A stretch of DNA of 64,000 nt from NCBI GenBank assembly GCA_951217055.1, contig OX578280.1, positions 33,423,128 through 33,487,127 of the forward strand. Direction: 5' to 3'. The DNA is from Gerris lacustris (taxonomy: Eukaryota; Arthropoda; Insecta; Hemiptera; Gerridae). The notes under the pieces were generated by a model. That model was given only the letters and a program-made list of their open reading frames with translations. It had not been told where the DNA came from and made no database searches. Made by a program: the position numbers and the translations under genes. Shown here piece by piece: positions 24,361-39,200 of this stretch; position 1 is the first letter of the stretch, and each line of letters begins with the position of its first letter.

Positions 24361-24967
24361 ACTAACAAATACATTTTATAAAAATTAATAATTAATATAA
24401 AAATACCATTTTTGAAAACTGGTCTTATTTTAATTTTTAATTTTTTTTTTGATAAGTTTGAAAGTCTTCTTAGTTCAAAACTAGAGCTCTTTGAACAGGA
24501 AAATGATGTTAAGTAATGTGACAATAGGCTAAAAAACTGCATTGATATAGTTTTAAACAAGCTAATAGAATCTGATAGAAATTAAAGTAAAAATATATTA
24601 TGTAAATTATCCAAATATATTTATAAGCTGTTAAAGAAAAGAAAATCATTAAAACGTATTATAAGATCATGACAGAGCCTGAGGTGAGACGAGGAAATGA
24701 GGAAGTATTGAGGAGGAGTCTGACAGAGGGTAGCGTACGATCGGTTGCGCATTTTCGGGCTGAATGGATAAGAATGAGAGAAGTGTACTGTGATGTATGG
24801 TTATGGTTATATAAAAATAAAACATTGTATCATTAACATACAAACAAAAAAATTAAAAAAAGAAAAAGAAACATATTATTACTATTGTTGGCCGATTTAT
24901 GACAAGTAAAAATAGCTCAGCACCAATAAGTGTATTGTGAAATGTATATTAATTCAATATGGCATCC
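24361..24967. other. 3' flank of the membrane coiled-coil gene
   Basis: Presumed 3' untranslated region near 24800-24967. No canonical AATAAA was seen on the minus strand close to the stop; CATAAA near 24897 is a weak alternative. Confidence 0.35.
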
Positions 24968-25012
24968 CTATATGTATTTGGATTCCAGTCTTCTCCCTAA
25001 TTCATTGAAAGG
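24968..25012 (-). CDS. Membrane coiled-coil gene, terminal exon 17
   Basis: Acceptor GATTTTACTTCAG, then PFNELGRRLESKYI and stop TAG at 24970-24968, in phase 0 as left by exon 16. A decayed copy of this exon is at 20338-20420. Confidence 0.72.
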   Translation of the reverse strand, partial: PFNELGRRLESKYI

Positions 25013-28000
25013 CTGAAGTAAAATCATCGTAATTGGTATGATAATTTTAATTATGATATTGATGTCTGCCGTGAAGGGATTTTCTGAGATTCGATATGTA
25101 AGGGATAAAAAAAAAATGGGGAATTGAGACTGACGTTAATATACGCGTATAAATAAGAAGACGTATTCAATAATAATTATTTATATATAAAAAAAGAGAT
25201 TGCAATTTACTTACCCTCTGTGATTGAAGTACTTTTTTCCTGACATTCCCAGCTGGAGTCTTTCTTGAACAGTCCGAGAATAAAAAGTCGTCTGCGAATT
25301 GCCTAAGACTCCTATTCAGCCTTTCTACTTCCAATTGAAGCTCTTTATATTTTCGTAGCATTCTCGCTCGAGCTTCTTCCTTTAAAATTATTTGTTCTTT
25401 AGCATTGTGGATATCTTTCCAGAGATTATGCAAATCTTAATCATAACCTTCCATGGTTGATATCAAAGCTACATAATATGGTTATCATTAGCTACTGTGT
25501 AATGTAATTAAAGGTCAACATCGTGATGCATATTTGGGTGGTACTTGCTATAGGTTTAAAACCTTGATATTCACATTATCTATTCAGGAAAAATTTAATT
25601 AATTTTTGTTACACTTAGGCTACAGAAACCTACGATAGAAAATGTATGTTTACTCTCATTACCATCCACGGTAAAAATTGAGATCTAATACTCTGAATAT
25701 TAATAATTAATATGGGAGCGTCTATACAGAGGCCATCTTAAAGGGATAAGGTAAATTGAAATGAATAATGCAAGATTCAGTCTTTAGATGGATAAATTAA
25801 TTAGAATCTATATACATATTGTTGTCATCGTGTTTAGGGAGTATCCCAATAAAAATACAATTTAATGATAAAGTTTTAAACGAAATTAGTTCCGGGGAAT
25901 ATAAATAAAGACAGCTTGATTTTTTCCCCACATAATTTATTCGAATTGCAATAAAAATGAGGCTAGAGATAAAAAATAATGGATTCGTCAACCGAAAACT
26001 CAGTAATAGTTGAAAATTAAAGTCTACTTTTGCCTTGAATTAATTATTAAGAGTAAAGTTAGTTTACATCTAGGTTCCAAGGTGTGTTTATGCGAAACAA
26101 AACATACTTTTTTATCTTTAACCCTTCGAATTAATGTAAATGAAACAAACTTTATTATTCATTATTTGTTTATCTTTTCTTTTTACTTATTTCAAACAAT
26201 ATAGTATAAAAGTATAAAATAAATATATTTACATAAGCCAATAAAAATCATTATTTGTTAAAAAGTAATATGAAGATATTTATTTACTTTTTAATTTGTT
26301 TGTTCTTTATAAATACTACTTTTTCTCGGCATAAAGGACAAAATAAATAAAATAATAAAATAAATTAATCACCGTATCTCTAGTGCGGAAATAGCTAAAG
26401 GGCATACATTTAAATTTAAATGGCCACCATCTTAAATCAAGATGGCGAATCGTAAAAACTGTTTCTTGGCAAACACATAGGAGATAAGGGGAACCTCCAT
26501 GCAAAATTCAGCCCTCTAGCTATTGCCGTTCTAGAGATACGGTGATGGATGATGAATGAGTGAGTGAGTAAGTGTTTAGTGGAGTAAGTGGTGTTGAAGA
26601 AGTAAGTATTTGGCTTTTATATATATACTATATATTATATAAATAAAGATAATCCCAAGTTCAAACCAGGGATTTGTTGTCACTGAGGAAGGGGGGATAC
26701 AGAAGAATAAATAACCTCTGCTTTTTCCGTAAAATTAAGTTTTAAACTTTTTCTTCAGTAGTCGGAATCAATTACTTATCAGGGTTTTAGCAAATTATTT
26801 TATTGAATGGGATGGGAGGGAAGTATAGAAATAAGGTGGAAGGGGTATAGTAAACTCTAGGGCTTCTGCATATCCTTGCTTAGTATTACAACTTTAATAT
26901 TTTCTGACGTTTGTTGATAAAAATATCAAATTAAAAGGAAAAAACCCACTCTATAGCGAAGTAGGGTAATCCAGCTAGTTATCAACGAGAGGGTTACGTT
27001 AGTGAGATTAATAAAAGACTAAAACAGCCCAATGAATTTGTTCCGTAGTTTCTAAGTTGCAATGAATGAATAGGGTAAATTGTTAACTAAATTTAATACT
27101 TCTCTAATTAAATAAGACATGCTAATATGTTTTACGTCAGTGTAGTTAGAATAGCCTCGATTCAAGTCAGTACTTCTTGCATCTCCTTGAGAACCGCGTT
27201 CACGGGGCACAATAAAAGTACCGCGTTCACTGCAATTATCCAATCATAACAATCATTCGTATTATCTGTGACAATAAAATAATAAATAAATAAAATAATT
27301 CAGAGTTAAATATTTTGTTAAAAACGTCGTTGAATAAGTTTTGTAAGTAGCTTCCTTGCACTTTATCACTGGAGAAGTGGTTAAATGTGATAGATTTAAA
27401 AATATGAGAAGTAATAAAACTTAGTTTGTGCACATGCTCAATAAGAAGTAATGAGCGCAAAAGATTAAAATTAATATGGAATATTAAATTTATAATTACA
27501 AATTGAATAAAAATTGCACGAATTATTTTCAAAATTTTGACGGATAGACTCGAAACTAAACATTATTTCCGACGTCTGAAACGGATTTCGGATGTGGAAG
27601 TTTTGAATTGGAGATGGAAAAAATCGTTCTTCAGAATTATTACAATGATTTTGTTACCATCGGTTAGCAAAATTAATGTTCAAGTGAACAGACTTAAAGT
27701 TATATTTACCTATTTGGTAAATTTGTATTATTGGATGCCATAAGATATATCTGATTAACCAATAGGTCAAGAGTTTCTCCGCCCTAGAACAAGAAAGAAA
27801 ATATTTATTTAATAATATGCCTTCATATCAATTTATTGTGTAATAATTCAATTTAAATATTATTCACACCCATGTATATGTATATCTATATCTCCAAAAC
27901 AAAAGAAATCTTAATCAAACTCTTCTTGTTAACTTGAAAAATATATTTTCAATCCATTTTTTGTCCATTTGGTGTTATATGAAATATTTAGTGAAAACAT

Positions 28001-28126
28001 CAAATTCCTCTAAACGCTTATACTCTTCCTTATCTCTCTCACAGCCAGAAAACAAATTTGATACCATACAATATTAAGGCAATTCAATTAGTTCAAAATC
28101 AAAAATTTTGTTTTTTGTTAATATTT

Positions 28127-28212
<86 letters not shown>

Positions 28213-31200
28213 TTAATAATAATAATAAAAAGCCTTTATAATATTTTATATATTGGGTATTAAATTGATTGAAATGTAGTCGTGTCAGAAATGGACAGCT
28301 ATACTTTAGTTTTAGTTTTGTGAATTTATTGTTCTATTGAATTAGTTAGTAAGTTGGTCAGCGGAATTGCAATCTAGCATTCTAGCCCCTCTAATCTCTT
28401 AGTGCTGTGTAACTTTTAGTGTTAAAATTTAAAAAATATTTAGGTCTCATATTTAGTTATTTTTGTAGTAAAATATGTTAATTCTTCCTATACCCTTAAG
28501 AGGTAAGAAGGGGTTTTCGTAAACATTTTACATAAATATGATTTTGTGATTTATTTATTTAAATTTACGATCATACATAATACTCGTTAACCATCATACA
28601 AAATATATTATTTTATCAATTTATCATTAATCTAGAAATAGTTTCACGACTCGATAGCCTGTAATTAAAAATTTAGTTTAATTATATAATAAAACTATAA
28701 ATAGCAAAAATTAAATGGTCTAAACCTTTTTTTAAATATCATTTAAAAAAATTATTTTTTCATAATAATCTAATATTAATTTTCTCCAATAATCTAATGA
28801 TAATTTAATAAAGTTATTTAATGACACAATCCCTCTACATCACACAGCTTTCTAATTCTTCAACCTAAATTAAAAATTATGATATTGAATTTACTCACCT
28901 CTTTACTCTGTTTAGGCTTTAATTGAGTAACTTCTCTTGAGGTTGAAGGCAAGCAGTCATTTCTGGAACAAAACGAATGAGATTTGATCTGATGAAATCT
29001 GTTAAGATGTTCCAATTAGGGAGCATTACATCCTCGTCAAATATGTAATATTAAAGAGGATAATTGTTTTGCAGTTCTCGTCCGACATACGCGTAAAAAA
29101 ATTTCCAGTGGTTTAAACACCCCCCCTCCCAAAAAAAAACGGTAAAAATGTACCACAATTTGTTGGATTGGGTGAGAAATCAACGTGACTTATAGGTGCT
29201 CATAAGAAATGTAGGATCTCCATTAGAACTAAAGTTACACCAACAATAATCTGGGTTTTTTTTGTAATGAATAATATGATTATTATTACATGTATCACCA
29301 AAGATCTCTAATTGCGGATAGGGAAAATAATTGCATCTTACTTAGGAGAAGTTGCGTTCATTGGTCGTGGGTGCGTTATCATACGGCTGATGGAGTGGCA
29401 TGGATGACAGAGGTCGGTGTGTCAGACTTTGATGATAGTCTCATAATTCCGTAACACAACTTGCCAGCCATTTGGTTGTGCCATAGATTATTTTTAATCA
29501 CAGATTATTTTTTTTTACTATCACCAGAGATGTGAGATTATTGTAATCAATAAGTTGGTTTTCCGGTGAAATCCGCGTCACGAAGGGGTTGAAGTCCGAC
29601 TTTTCGTTTCCACTGCTGGAAGCATCTTTAGGGGTGTGGTGCATCGTGATGTTGACTCGAAGCAAACACAAGACATACCGAGCCGAGTCCCGTCAGCCGG
29701 CATGGCTCGAGCCGTGCTTCGAGTCAACATCACGATGCTCCACACCCCTGAAGATGCTTCCAGTAGTGGAAGTGAAATATCTGACTTCAACCCCTTCGTG
29801 ACTCGATTTCACCGGATAACCAAGTTATTGGTTACGAGTAAACCAGAGGATTTCTGCACACTTTATGAGATATGTACCGTAGCATTTTGAGCTCTTATTG
29901 CTCTCTGAAAAGAAAAGCGTTAGAAAAAGTCTCCAATAATTTAATTCTCGTTTTTGAACTAACATCTCATCGGTAAAACAAAGAACTATAATGATTTAAA
30001 TTGTTTGGGAAGAAACAAGAATAAAATAGATAGACACCTTTCCAGATAAGTTTCTCTACATCCTCTACCCGTATCTCCATCGCATCTGTCTCGTCGCTCT
30101 TGCACAACCATCTTTCGCGCCATCTACAATAAATCGATATAATTCATTTTCATCATTTTACAAAAATAATTATTATAAAATAAAATCTCCTCTACTGTAC
30201 CAATAAAAATTCATATTCGCGTTTATTTCATTTCAGTTTGAACAGTTTAATACATAAAATAAGTTTTTCAAATGTGGAAAGCTAATAATAGTTGTAATTA
30301 CTATCACCATTTCATTGGTAAATAACCAATTAAAGTGAAAGTATAACTTTCCCATAAGATGTATAGTATTCGATTTTAAAATAATGCTTTCGGATTTAGA
30401 CTATTCATGATTCAAAAAAGTAACCCACTTAAATGCCAAAGAAACTGTGGGTATAAGTTGCGTTCACAACTTATTAATCACAAGAAAAATATAGTTTTTG
30501 AAACAGTGACTTACAAATATTAAAGAGAATAGGAAACATTTATTTTATTTTAGAACGAAGTTATTTTGGATCGAATTTGATGGTATAATAATAGAGGCTA
30601 ATATGATCTACTCCATCAAACCCCCTTAATATAATCACGATACGAAGAATTGTTTACTTAAATAATTTAATTTAATGGATATAACTTTGAAAGTTTTTAG
30701 TTATTGAACTGCTCAATAATAAAGGTTTATTTTTAATCAAGTTCAAATAAAGTAGGTAATATAATAATAACCCCTTACGGTAGCTGCAACGTCTTTTAAT
30801 CCATGAAACTGTTCAATATTTTCTTGGCTAGAAAAGACAATTTAAACATTAGTAATCATTTAAAAGTTTCAAATTTCTATAAAATTTTGTGCTAAAAGTC
30901 GAATAACCAATTTTTAATCCAGAATCAAACTAAAAATAAAAATTACCAGTTTATTAAACCTACATTAGAGAAAGAAGTGGTACACACCATAAACAAGTTA
31001 AAAAACAATAACTCCGGAGAGGAAAATTTACAACTCGATACTAAGATTTCACCTCTCCTTACAAATAAATTACTAACAATAATTTTTAATTTTTAATAAA
31101 ATGTTTGATGGCGAAGATACCTCCTAATTGGTCCTAGTCTGAAAATGATTCTTACCCATAAGAAAGGCAAAAAGGCCAACCTCAATAATTAAAGTCTGAT

Positions 31201-34200
31201 GAATCTTCCGTCAGTGGTTGAGAAAGTTATACAAGTGAAAAAGTTAATTTCTTATTTTTACAACTTTTCAAGGCATACAAAATGAGGTGATTAATAAGAA
31301 GAAAAAGTCCTTACAACTACCAGTAAAACTTTGCGAGTTGTACAAAAGCAATCTAATAAACCTTACAATAATTTTTTTTTTAAAAGTACTGATGAAAAAC
31401 GACCAAAAAGCGTCATTTTTGACTGTAGGTACTTTTGGACTTGATATTGTACCTTTTCCAGTTAAGATACGAAGCCAAAGCATTTTTCTAAGTATTAAAA
31501 TTGGACGAGTATTGTTTTTAAGATTGGTGATTCAAAAATATAAGAGCTATAGCTCGGCGCAGGGAATGACCACACACAGGAAGGCCGAGCCTCGGGTCCG
31601 TGACGCGGTGTCGCGGGATTTAAACTTGTCAAAAAACCAGCTGGGCTCGCCGAGCCACACCAGACCATCTTAGTTCCCCCACAGTCATGAGTTGGGGCCC
31701 ACACTCATGGTGAGTGGTGCGGGGCTATTAGGTCTTAACTGAATCTGTAACTGACAACTCGAACTTTTTCCAACTTGTTTTTTTAGAAAAAAATTCGAGA
31801 TAGTCCATAGCGTGCAAAAAAAGTCTGATTAAGGTAGTGTGTGACTAAGTAAGCTAAGTGTCTTCATCAAGCTAGAAATTTGTGTGTAAGTAAATGTTTT
31901 GGTGTCTTTTAAGAATATGTGGTCGGCTAAGTTCAACTGCGGGACATAGCTTGGCAATAGGCATTTGAAAAAAAAAAAAAAAAAAAACCTGCGAAGAGCG
32001 GCCATGTCCCGCCCTTTTTGGTGGACAATGCGATTTTCATGATTTTGAGTACTAACTTAGTTAGTAAACCAAACATCAAGTTGATAGTAGGTTGTCACTT
32101 AATATGAGACCTCTTTGATTTGGAGTAATATTTGACTAACTAACCTATTAAGTGACGAACTACCATCAACTTGATTTTTAGTCTACTAACTAATTTCGCA
32201 TTCAGGATCATGAAAATCGCATTTTCCACTAAAAAGGGTGAGACATGGCCGCTCTCCACCGGTTTGTTTTTTTCAAATGCCTTTTGCCAAGCTATGTCCC
32301 GCAGACGAATTTAGCCGACCACATATTCTTAAAAGGTACCAAAACATTTACTTAAACACAAAAATCTAGCTTGATGTTAGTCAGACATTTTTTTGCGCGC
32401 TATCTCCTGGACTAAGAGTATTTTCACATATAGTACTCACTCGAATAATGTAACGAATTTTTTGTTAAATGGCTGCCTCATTGTTTTTACACACATTCTT
32501 ATAAGTTCTTCGGTGTCTTGAGAGCAAACCTGCACATAAATATAAAAGAAAATTAAGTAAACAACACTTGAAAAAAAAAATTAAAATAAATAATTCAATA
32601 GCCTAAGAGGTAAATTAGTTAATTTTATAAATCCATTTCACTTAAATTGATTTTTTTGTGGTAAGTCCGATGGAAGATAATTATGATAAAGTAGTCTAAC
32701 TTCTTTGTTAGTAAACACAATAAAAATAACAATAAAAATAAAAGCTTTGTATAATATTTTGAAGAGACTAATGTTGCAAGCAGGAAATACATCTCATGTA
32801 AAATTGCTAACATGTGACTTAATAATTAACCTCTAAGGTACAGAATTATTTCTTAGTGATCTAAAAAAAACTGACACTAAGAATAAAGATATGTACTTTA
32901 AGGTTTAATAAACAATAACGATTTTTTTTTGCACTGGGATTTAGCAGAATTGAATTAAGGAATGTCTAGCAAGGGTAATTTCGTTAGAAAAACCTTCCGT
33001 ACCCCGTATGTGGGATAGTTTGCGGCAGTTACCCGCCTCATCTTACCGGTCCAATGTGTCCACAGGCTACTCCGTTATTTTAACATATACTAAAGAAATA
33101 TATACTTAAAAGTCAATGGCTGTCTAGTAACTACTAGTCAAAACTTCATGAAATTTTTGTTTTGTTAAAACAATCAAGAAATATCAGATAACTTATGGTC
33201 CTGCCTTTCTTTGCTTTCTGTCTATCTGTCTATGATTTAAAAAAAAAATTAATTACTCAAGAACGGTTAAGGGCATTGAGTTTAAACTTGGTGCATTTGT
33301 TAGTCTAAAGGCCGTTTAGGGGGAAAATATTACTTCCGTTTTAAAAATTTAAAGCTTAATAATAACTCGAAAACGAGCAGTTGTGTCAAAATATTACAAG
33401 AAACAAAAAAATAATCCCTTTTTCAAATAAAATTTTAAATGTAAAATTGATTGTGCAATTTTTATTCATTGTGTTAATTTCTTAACACTCAAACTTATGA
33501 TAAAATGATGAAAAAGCCATGTGCATACTTTGTGTTTTCGAAGTTCTTGTGGATATTCCAATCTTCTGCCTTCTATATTTTGAGGTGTCCTGAAATCATA
33601 TAATTTATTAAGTTTAATTTAGATAAACATTTTTTTTTTAATATTCATTATAATACTTAGCTATTATAAATTTAATTGTAATTGTACAATTATGATATTT
33701 ACCTTATTAACATTTCTGCATGTAAAAATGTTTGCCATTGTCCATAATACTTTTTTGAGGCTGTGAGTAATTAATGCTCTGTAGCTTCTGCTGTTCTTTT
33801 ACCCAAAAATTCCACGTATAGAATTGACAGAAATTAACACATTACACATCTATCGACGAGTTTTACATACACCTAATGCGTGGTACATACGAATCACTAT
33901 TTTTTTTTTAAGTAAAACATCTTTAGGCGAGGTAGATTAAATTGGCTTGGATGAAACGCAATTGTATGTAACGAAGTTTGTGATTCGAGACTCGTCTAAG
34001 TGAAAGACTTTTTATATGTAAATCAACTGCCGGCTTAAGTTTCTTGGCCACATCAATTTAATATTAATTACTTTTTTACTAACTTTTTCTGGTTGATCAT
34101 CAAAGGCAGATTTTCTCCATCTGATTTATTATCTCCTTTACCTCTTCTTTCCTTTTCATTGTTTCTTTTTCGAGATCTAAACTTGTCGATAGTATTCCCT

Positions 34201-36240
34201 GCCTTGTAATATTTCTAAATAAAAGTTAAAAAATGAAAGAATAATACAAATTAAATAAATGATTATATATCTTACAATAATGTCCTGATAAAATATCCAA
34301 CACAATCCGGAATTTCTTGGTTTGAATTATTATGAGTAACAAAATTTACCCAATCAATATCAAGGTCTTGGAAACCTATTACATTAAATACAAATACAAT
34401 CCCCTCAATTGTTATATTTTATAAGTTTATAAATATTAAGGTCTTTACTCTTGACCCTAAACATACCATTAAAAAATGTACTATTATTATTACTATTACA
34501 TAAAGGATTTTTTTTTTTTTTTACAAATAACTGTTATGTAATAATTGTGTTTTATTTTATTTCAGGTGCTTCAATATGTTGACTTTGGATCTCCAACATT
34601 TTCAAAATTCTTTTAAATTTACGTGAGTAAACATTTTATCTTGTGCGTTATTTTAATTTAATTTTTATCAAAGCGTTAACCGAAGAACTCGTGCTGTCTT
34701 GAAATTAATATCGCTTTAGCTGTTACATCAAATCATCTAAGGACCTGTCACCTGCTTATCATAAGGTACATTCTTATTTAAAAAAATGCAAAAATTTGAA
34801 TTTATATAAGGTGTAACGTTAAATAAATTATTGAATTTTGATATTGAATGAATTCGATCTATTGCCATTTACAAAAATAAATAAAATTAACGTAGTAATA
34901 TATCGATATATATAGTTATGAATTGCCCTCAATCGATATTTTAGTTTCAAAAGAAAAATAACAATTAGGACAAAATAAAGTTCAGTTTTTTTATTAACTG
35001 ATTCCAAATTTGTAATTTTCCATTTATCAAATTTTATTCTTTTCAAGATAAATTATAATGTTTTTTGTTACACGGTGAATTTACATGAAAAGGTTAATAA
35101 TAGTCCATTGAGTAAAATAAAAAATAATAGGGATGCTAATTATTTATTAATAAAGAATCGCATATTTAGGAAATAACTAGACTGCGAGGTTATCTGGGAT
35201 GGTTTAGGAAGAAAGGAGTTCTAATAAAGATTGGGATGATTGGAAAAAGTGAGAAAAGGTTTGTAAGGTGTTGAGCAAATACTTTTTCCATTTCAGACTT
35301 TGCCCAGGAGTTATCAATACTAAATACTAAATCCTAAATGGAAAAAAGGATAGAATCGCCTGGTTGCGTTCTAGACTTAGAACTTAGTTCTGTCATTTTT
35401 GTAACTTGTGAAGGTTAGTTTCGTAAAATTCCTAAATTTGTCTTCTTTATAGTCTCAGTAGGTAAGTCTATTTTTCTGCAAGCTATATTGCACGTCTGTT
35501 TGTCTGATAGGTATCTAGCTTGTATTCAGTAGTCCCTAGGTCGTATTTTTTTCACTAACCAACTATATGTCAGTTGGTATGCTAAATCTACTGTCTGTTA
35601 GGTTGAGTCAGTGTGGTCTTAGTCAGAGCTTGAACTGCTTCATCAATGACCATCGCTGATTTAAGTGAAATTCGTAGGTCTATAGTCTCTGGTCTACTAG
35701 CGATTTCGAAAAGAGGTTCAGTCAACTTGTCTTTTAATCAGTCAGGGATTAAGAGGTCATACAGGAAAGTCAATTAGACATATAAATGTAGGATGAGGAG
35801 AATAGGATTATGGTCTGAGAACACACATCGTCAAGCACTGAGGCAATAGAGTGAAGGTGAGGTATGGGTATATTTGGAAGGTTAGTTTGGTCAGAAGGGA
35901 AATAAATGATTTGCCAGGAGAGGACTTTATTATTTTAAGTTTTAAATACTTACACACTGATACTGTGGCTTAAGGAGAAGACTTGTTATTGATATAGAGC
36001 TACTGGACTTTCGCTCTTTATTTTTACTGGGTTTGTTTGTTTTGCCCATTTTTCGTGATACCAATACATTTTTTGTCGAATCTTCAATTTTCACTCTTGT
36101 TTCTTTAGCTGTCTTTATTGAGTTATCAGCGGAATACCTTGAAAGTTAATGTAATACACCTATTGTTGAAAGTAGCAAATAACTAATATTAAGTTCACTA
36201 TTATGTTAATCTATGTTTAAATATATTAAATCAAGTTTAA

Positions 36241-36285
<45 letters not shown>

Positions 36286-39200
36286 AATTTTAATCGATAT
36301 ATAATTTCTTCTATTCATCCATTAGATCATATATCCAGTTTTACCACTAAACGAAACCCGAAATCAGCCAAAACTATAATTTCCTAGTAAGAAATAGTTT
36401 TATCAATGCGCTTTTGTCAAAATCGATTTTGACTGGTGAGAATTGACTGATCTAGATCAGTTCAAAGTTTTATTATTCCTACTCACATTATTTGTTTCGT
36501 TTTTCGTGTTTAATGATCACAATAACGAAGATAATGTGCAAGGAACGTTTCTTGCAATAAGTCATTCATTTCGAAATGAACCAAAACACGCACATTTATC
36601 ATTGTTTACTTATAAGTATAATACTGTATAATATGTTTAATGAAGAGGTTTTTAGATATTCCAGTATTGGAGGGTAAAACACGTTTTGGATGATTTTAAG
36701 TTAGGAAAAACTGGTATTCCCGAAGAAATTTCGGCATTAAATTTCCTCACAGGTTCACTCGCCGAAACCAATTTCTTAATCCACAGATCATTCGCTCCAA
36801 AACATTTGTTTCAATCGATTACTTTCCAAAAGGGGTTTTTTGAAAGACTGATTTTGCCTGTTCTACTTCATTCAAGCCTACAGTGTCATTTCAGAATAGT
36901 GTGTCTGTTTTCAGTTAATTTTAAACTAAATGGATTCGTTGCAATTACTCTTCCACGTCTTCTTTTAATTATCCTCTTCATTAAACACGAACAAATAATG
37001 CAAGATGAGATTGGCATAGACCACTTTTAAGTACTCCATTTTAGGCAAAACTATTTTGGTCTAGATATAAATAGGAAATTCTAGGTCTCACTAGCCAATA
37101 TCAGTTTTGACTAAAGTACTTTGCCAAAACTATTTCTGACAAGGAAATTCTAGTTTTTACATATTTCGGCCTTTGGCGGTAACATAATCTGCCTCTTTAC
37201 AATTTTTAACATTAATTATAATTTTTTTTAAAACTCGGCTCAATGAAGCGTCAAGAAAAGGTGTTCTATTTTTAACACCCAAATATGTTTTGGATGTCGT
37301 TACAGTTATCAGTTATCTCATTATACTACCTTTTTCTTCGGTCTGGTATTTCAGATCTTCTGAACATTTTAAACATTTCCTCAAAGAACGCTCTCACTGC
37401 TCCGTGTTTAGTGCATTCTTGCTAAAATCATTGCAAATAATAAACATTTTAATAATAAATTATAAAAAATATATTACACGATAGGCTACTTTATCCAGAT
37501 TAGATATGATCAGTCTCAAATAGTATTTAATTGTATTCTTTAAATTCATACATTGCCACAGATTATCAAATATGTTCAAATGTAGAAGACAATTTTTGCA
37601 TACATTTTATAATAAATCGAGGTTTATTGCTTTCGAAAAATGGTAGTTTAGAACCTCTTTTATTTATAAAAATAAACAACTGGCTCATGTAAAAACCGTT
37701 TTCATCAGAACAGTTCAAAAAGTAGCTTAAAATTGCTTCAAATAAACTAAATGTCAGGATGGTAAATATGTACTTTTACACTGACTCTAACTGTTCGATT
37801 GACTTAGTTTTTTGTGTGTTGTGTTTTGGCGCTAAAAACTGCAATCCTTCCATTTACAAAAGAGTTTGAATTCTTTTATCTAAAAAAGAAGTTAAAAAAT
37901 GGAAATTTAGTCTAAAGTACTTTGGAAGAAGGAAAATCACACTTTTGTAAATAAAAGTGATAACATCCCAAAGGCTCGTTGCACACTTGGTGGAGTTCGT
38001 CGCCGTCACATGCGATGGCTATGTTTTTACGTGACGCTAAAGACCGAAATTTACAGCTTAAAATATGTCTGCTGTGTTTAAAAAAATGCTTTACCTTATT
38101 CTTTAATTAATTGAAGCAGAAGAAGCTTTTATATGATTACAATGTGTCTTAACATCGCTAATGCGAAATTATTAATTATTTTGTGTTAGGGCACCCATTT
38201 CGGAGGTTCTTACCTATCCCAAGCGTATTTCCGCATCCTTACAACTCCCTTGTTCTAAACTTGCCCGAATTTGTGTGAGAGGATATTTTATTAAAAAAAT
38301 TATTAATATTACCGAAAAAATTTAAACAGGAACAGTTTAAAAAACCCTGAAGCCAATCTGACAGTTGAAAATAAGTGGATATTGCTTTTTTCGATAGTGA
38401 CAATATGAAAGCTTCATAGGGAAAATCTTATCTTGGATTTAGATTTTCGATATTTTTACATAAAAAAGAAATTTAGAATAGCACCTAAAAAAAATACGTA
38501 TAATACTTTTTGCTTGATTTTGAATAGTCAAAATTTGGTCCAGTTTCCTTTGGTACATTTTGGACTTTCCTTTGGACTTCATAAAATTTAACTTTTAGAA
38601 AGGGTTCATGGTACATTTTGAAAAAAAAAAAAGTACTACTAAAAATCTTCATTTTAGAACAAGCAGGAGAGTTTTTGAACTTTTATTCTAATAACGACTA
38701 TTTTTGTCATTACACGCGAAAACGCGATCCAGGGACACTGGGACACACGGTGTACCTATATATTTCAGAGGTGCGCAAATCCTGCTGCTCTTCGTTGATT
38801 TAAGTGCGGCTCCCATTAAAAATGTATACACTTTTTGGTTTTGAAAATTTGAAAAGTTCGAAATCTACATTTGCTATATTTTGTGAACTAATTTATTTGA
38901 GATATTATTGAAGATAGATTTCCAATTTCTGAAATAATAATTTTTGAGAAATTGAATAAGAAATTTGAGTTAATAGAGGCGAAAGAGATGAAGAGGATTT
39001 ATCTTACCCCCTAGGTGCTTGCTAAGAAATATATATATATTTTTTTCTTCCGGGGGGCTTTTACGCCCGAAGACGCTGGCCACAATAAATTTTATTTTTC
39101 TCCTTTGATTAAAGATGTCTGCAATGTTTATGCATCATTTGACAAGGCGATATTTCCGAAACCAATTGCCCTATAGTGCCTTGAAATTTGGGTGTTAGCT

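Larger units (their letters stand above)
25436..28898 (-). other. Intron with MITE, Helitron-like end and trinucleotide repeat
   Basis: Apart from the repeats listed separately (26370-26544, about 26940-26978, 28131-28228) no exon-like sequence was recognised. Confidence 0.55.

Noticed and set aside
29578..29801. Two similar open frames on opposite strands
   Set aside because: They mirror each other because the segment is a palindrome.
28899..30123. Reading exons 15 and 28899-28962 as MARKMVVQERR..LERNDCLPSTS..
   Set aside because: This frame is open and self-consistent but cannot be joined to exon 14, which ends in phase 2. The other frame joins both neighbours.
36686..37030. 114-codon plus-strand open frame
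   Set aside because: Lies inside an old inverted-repeat element, with no splice sites and no protein-like pattern recognised.
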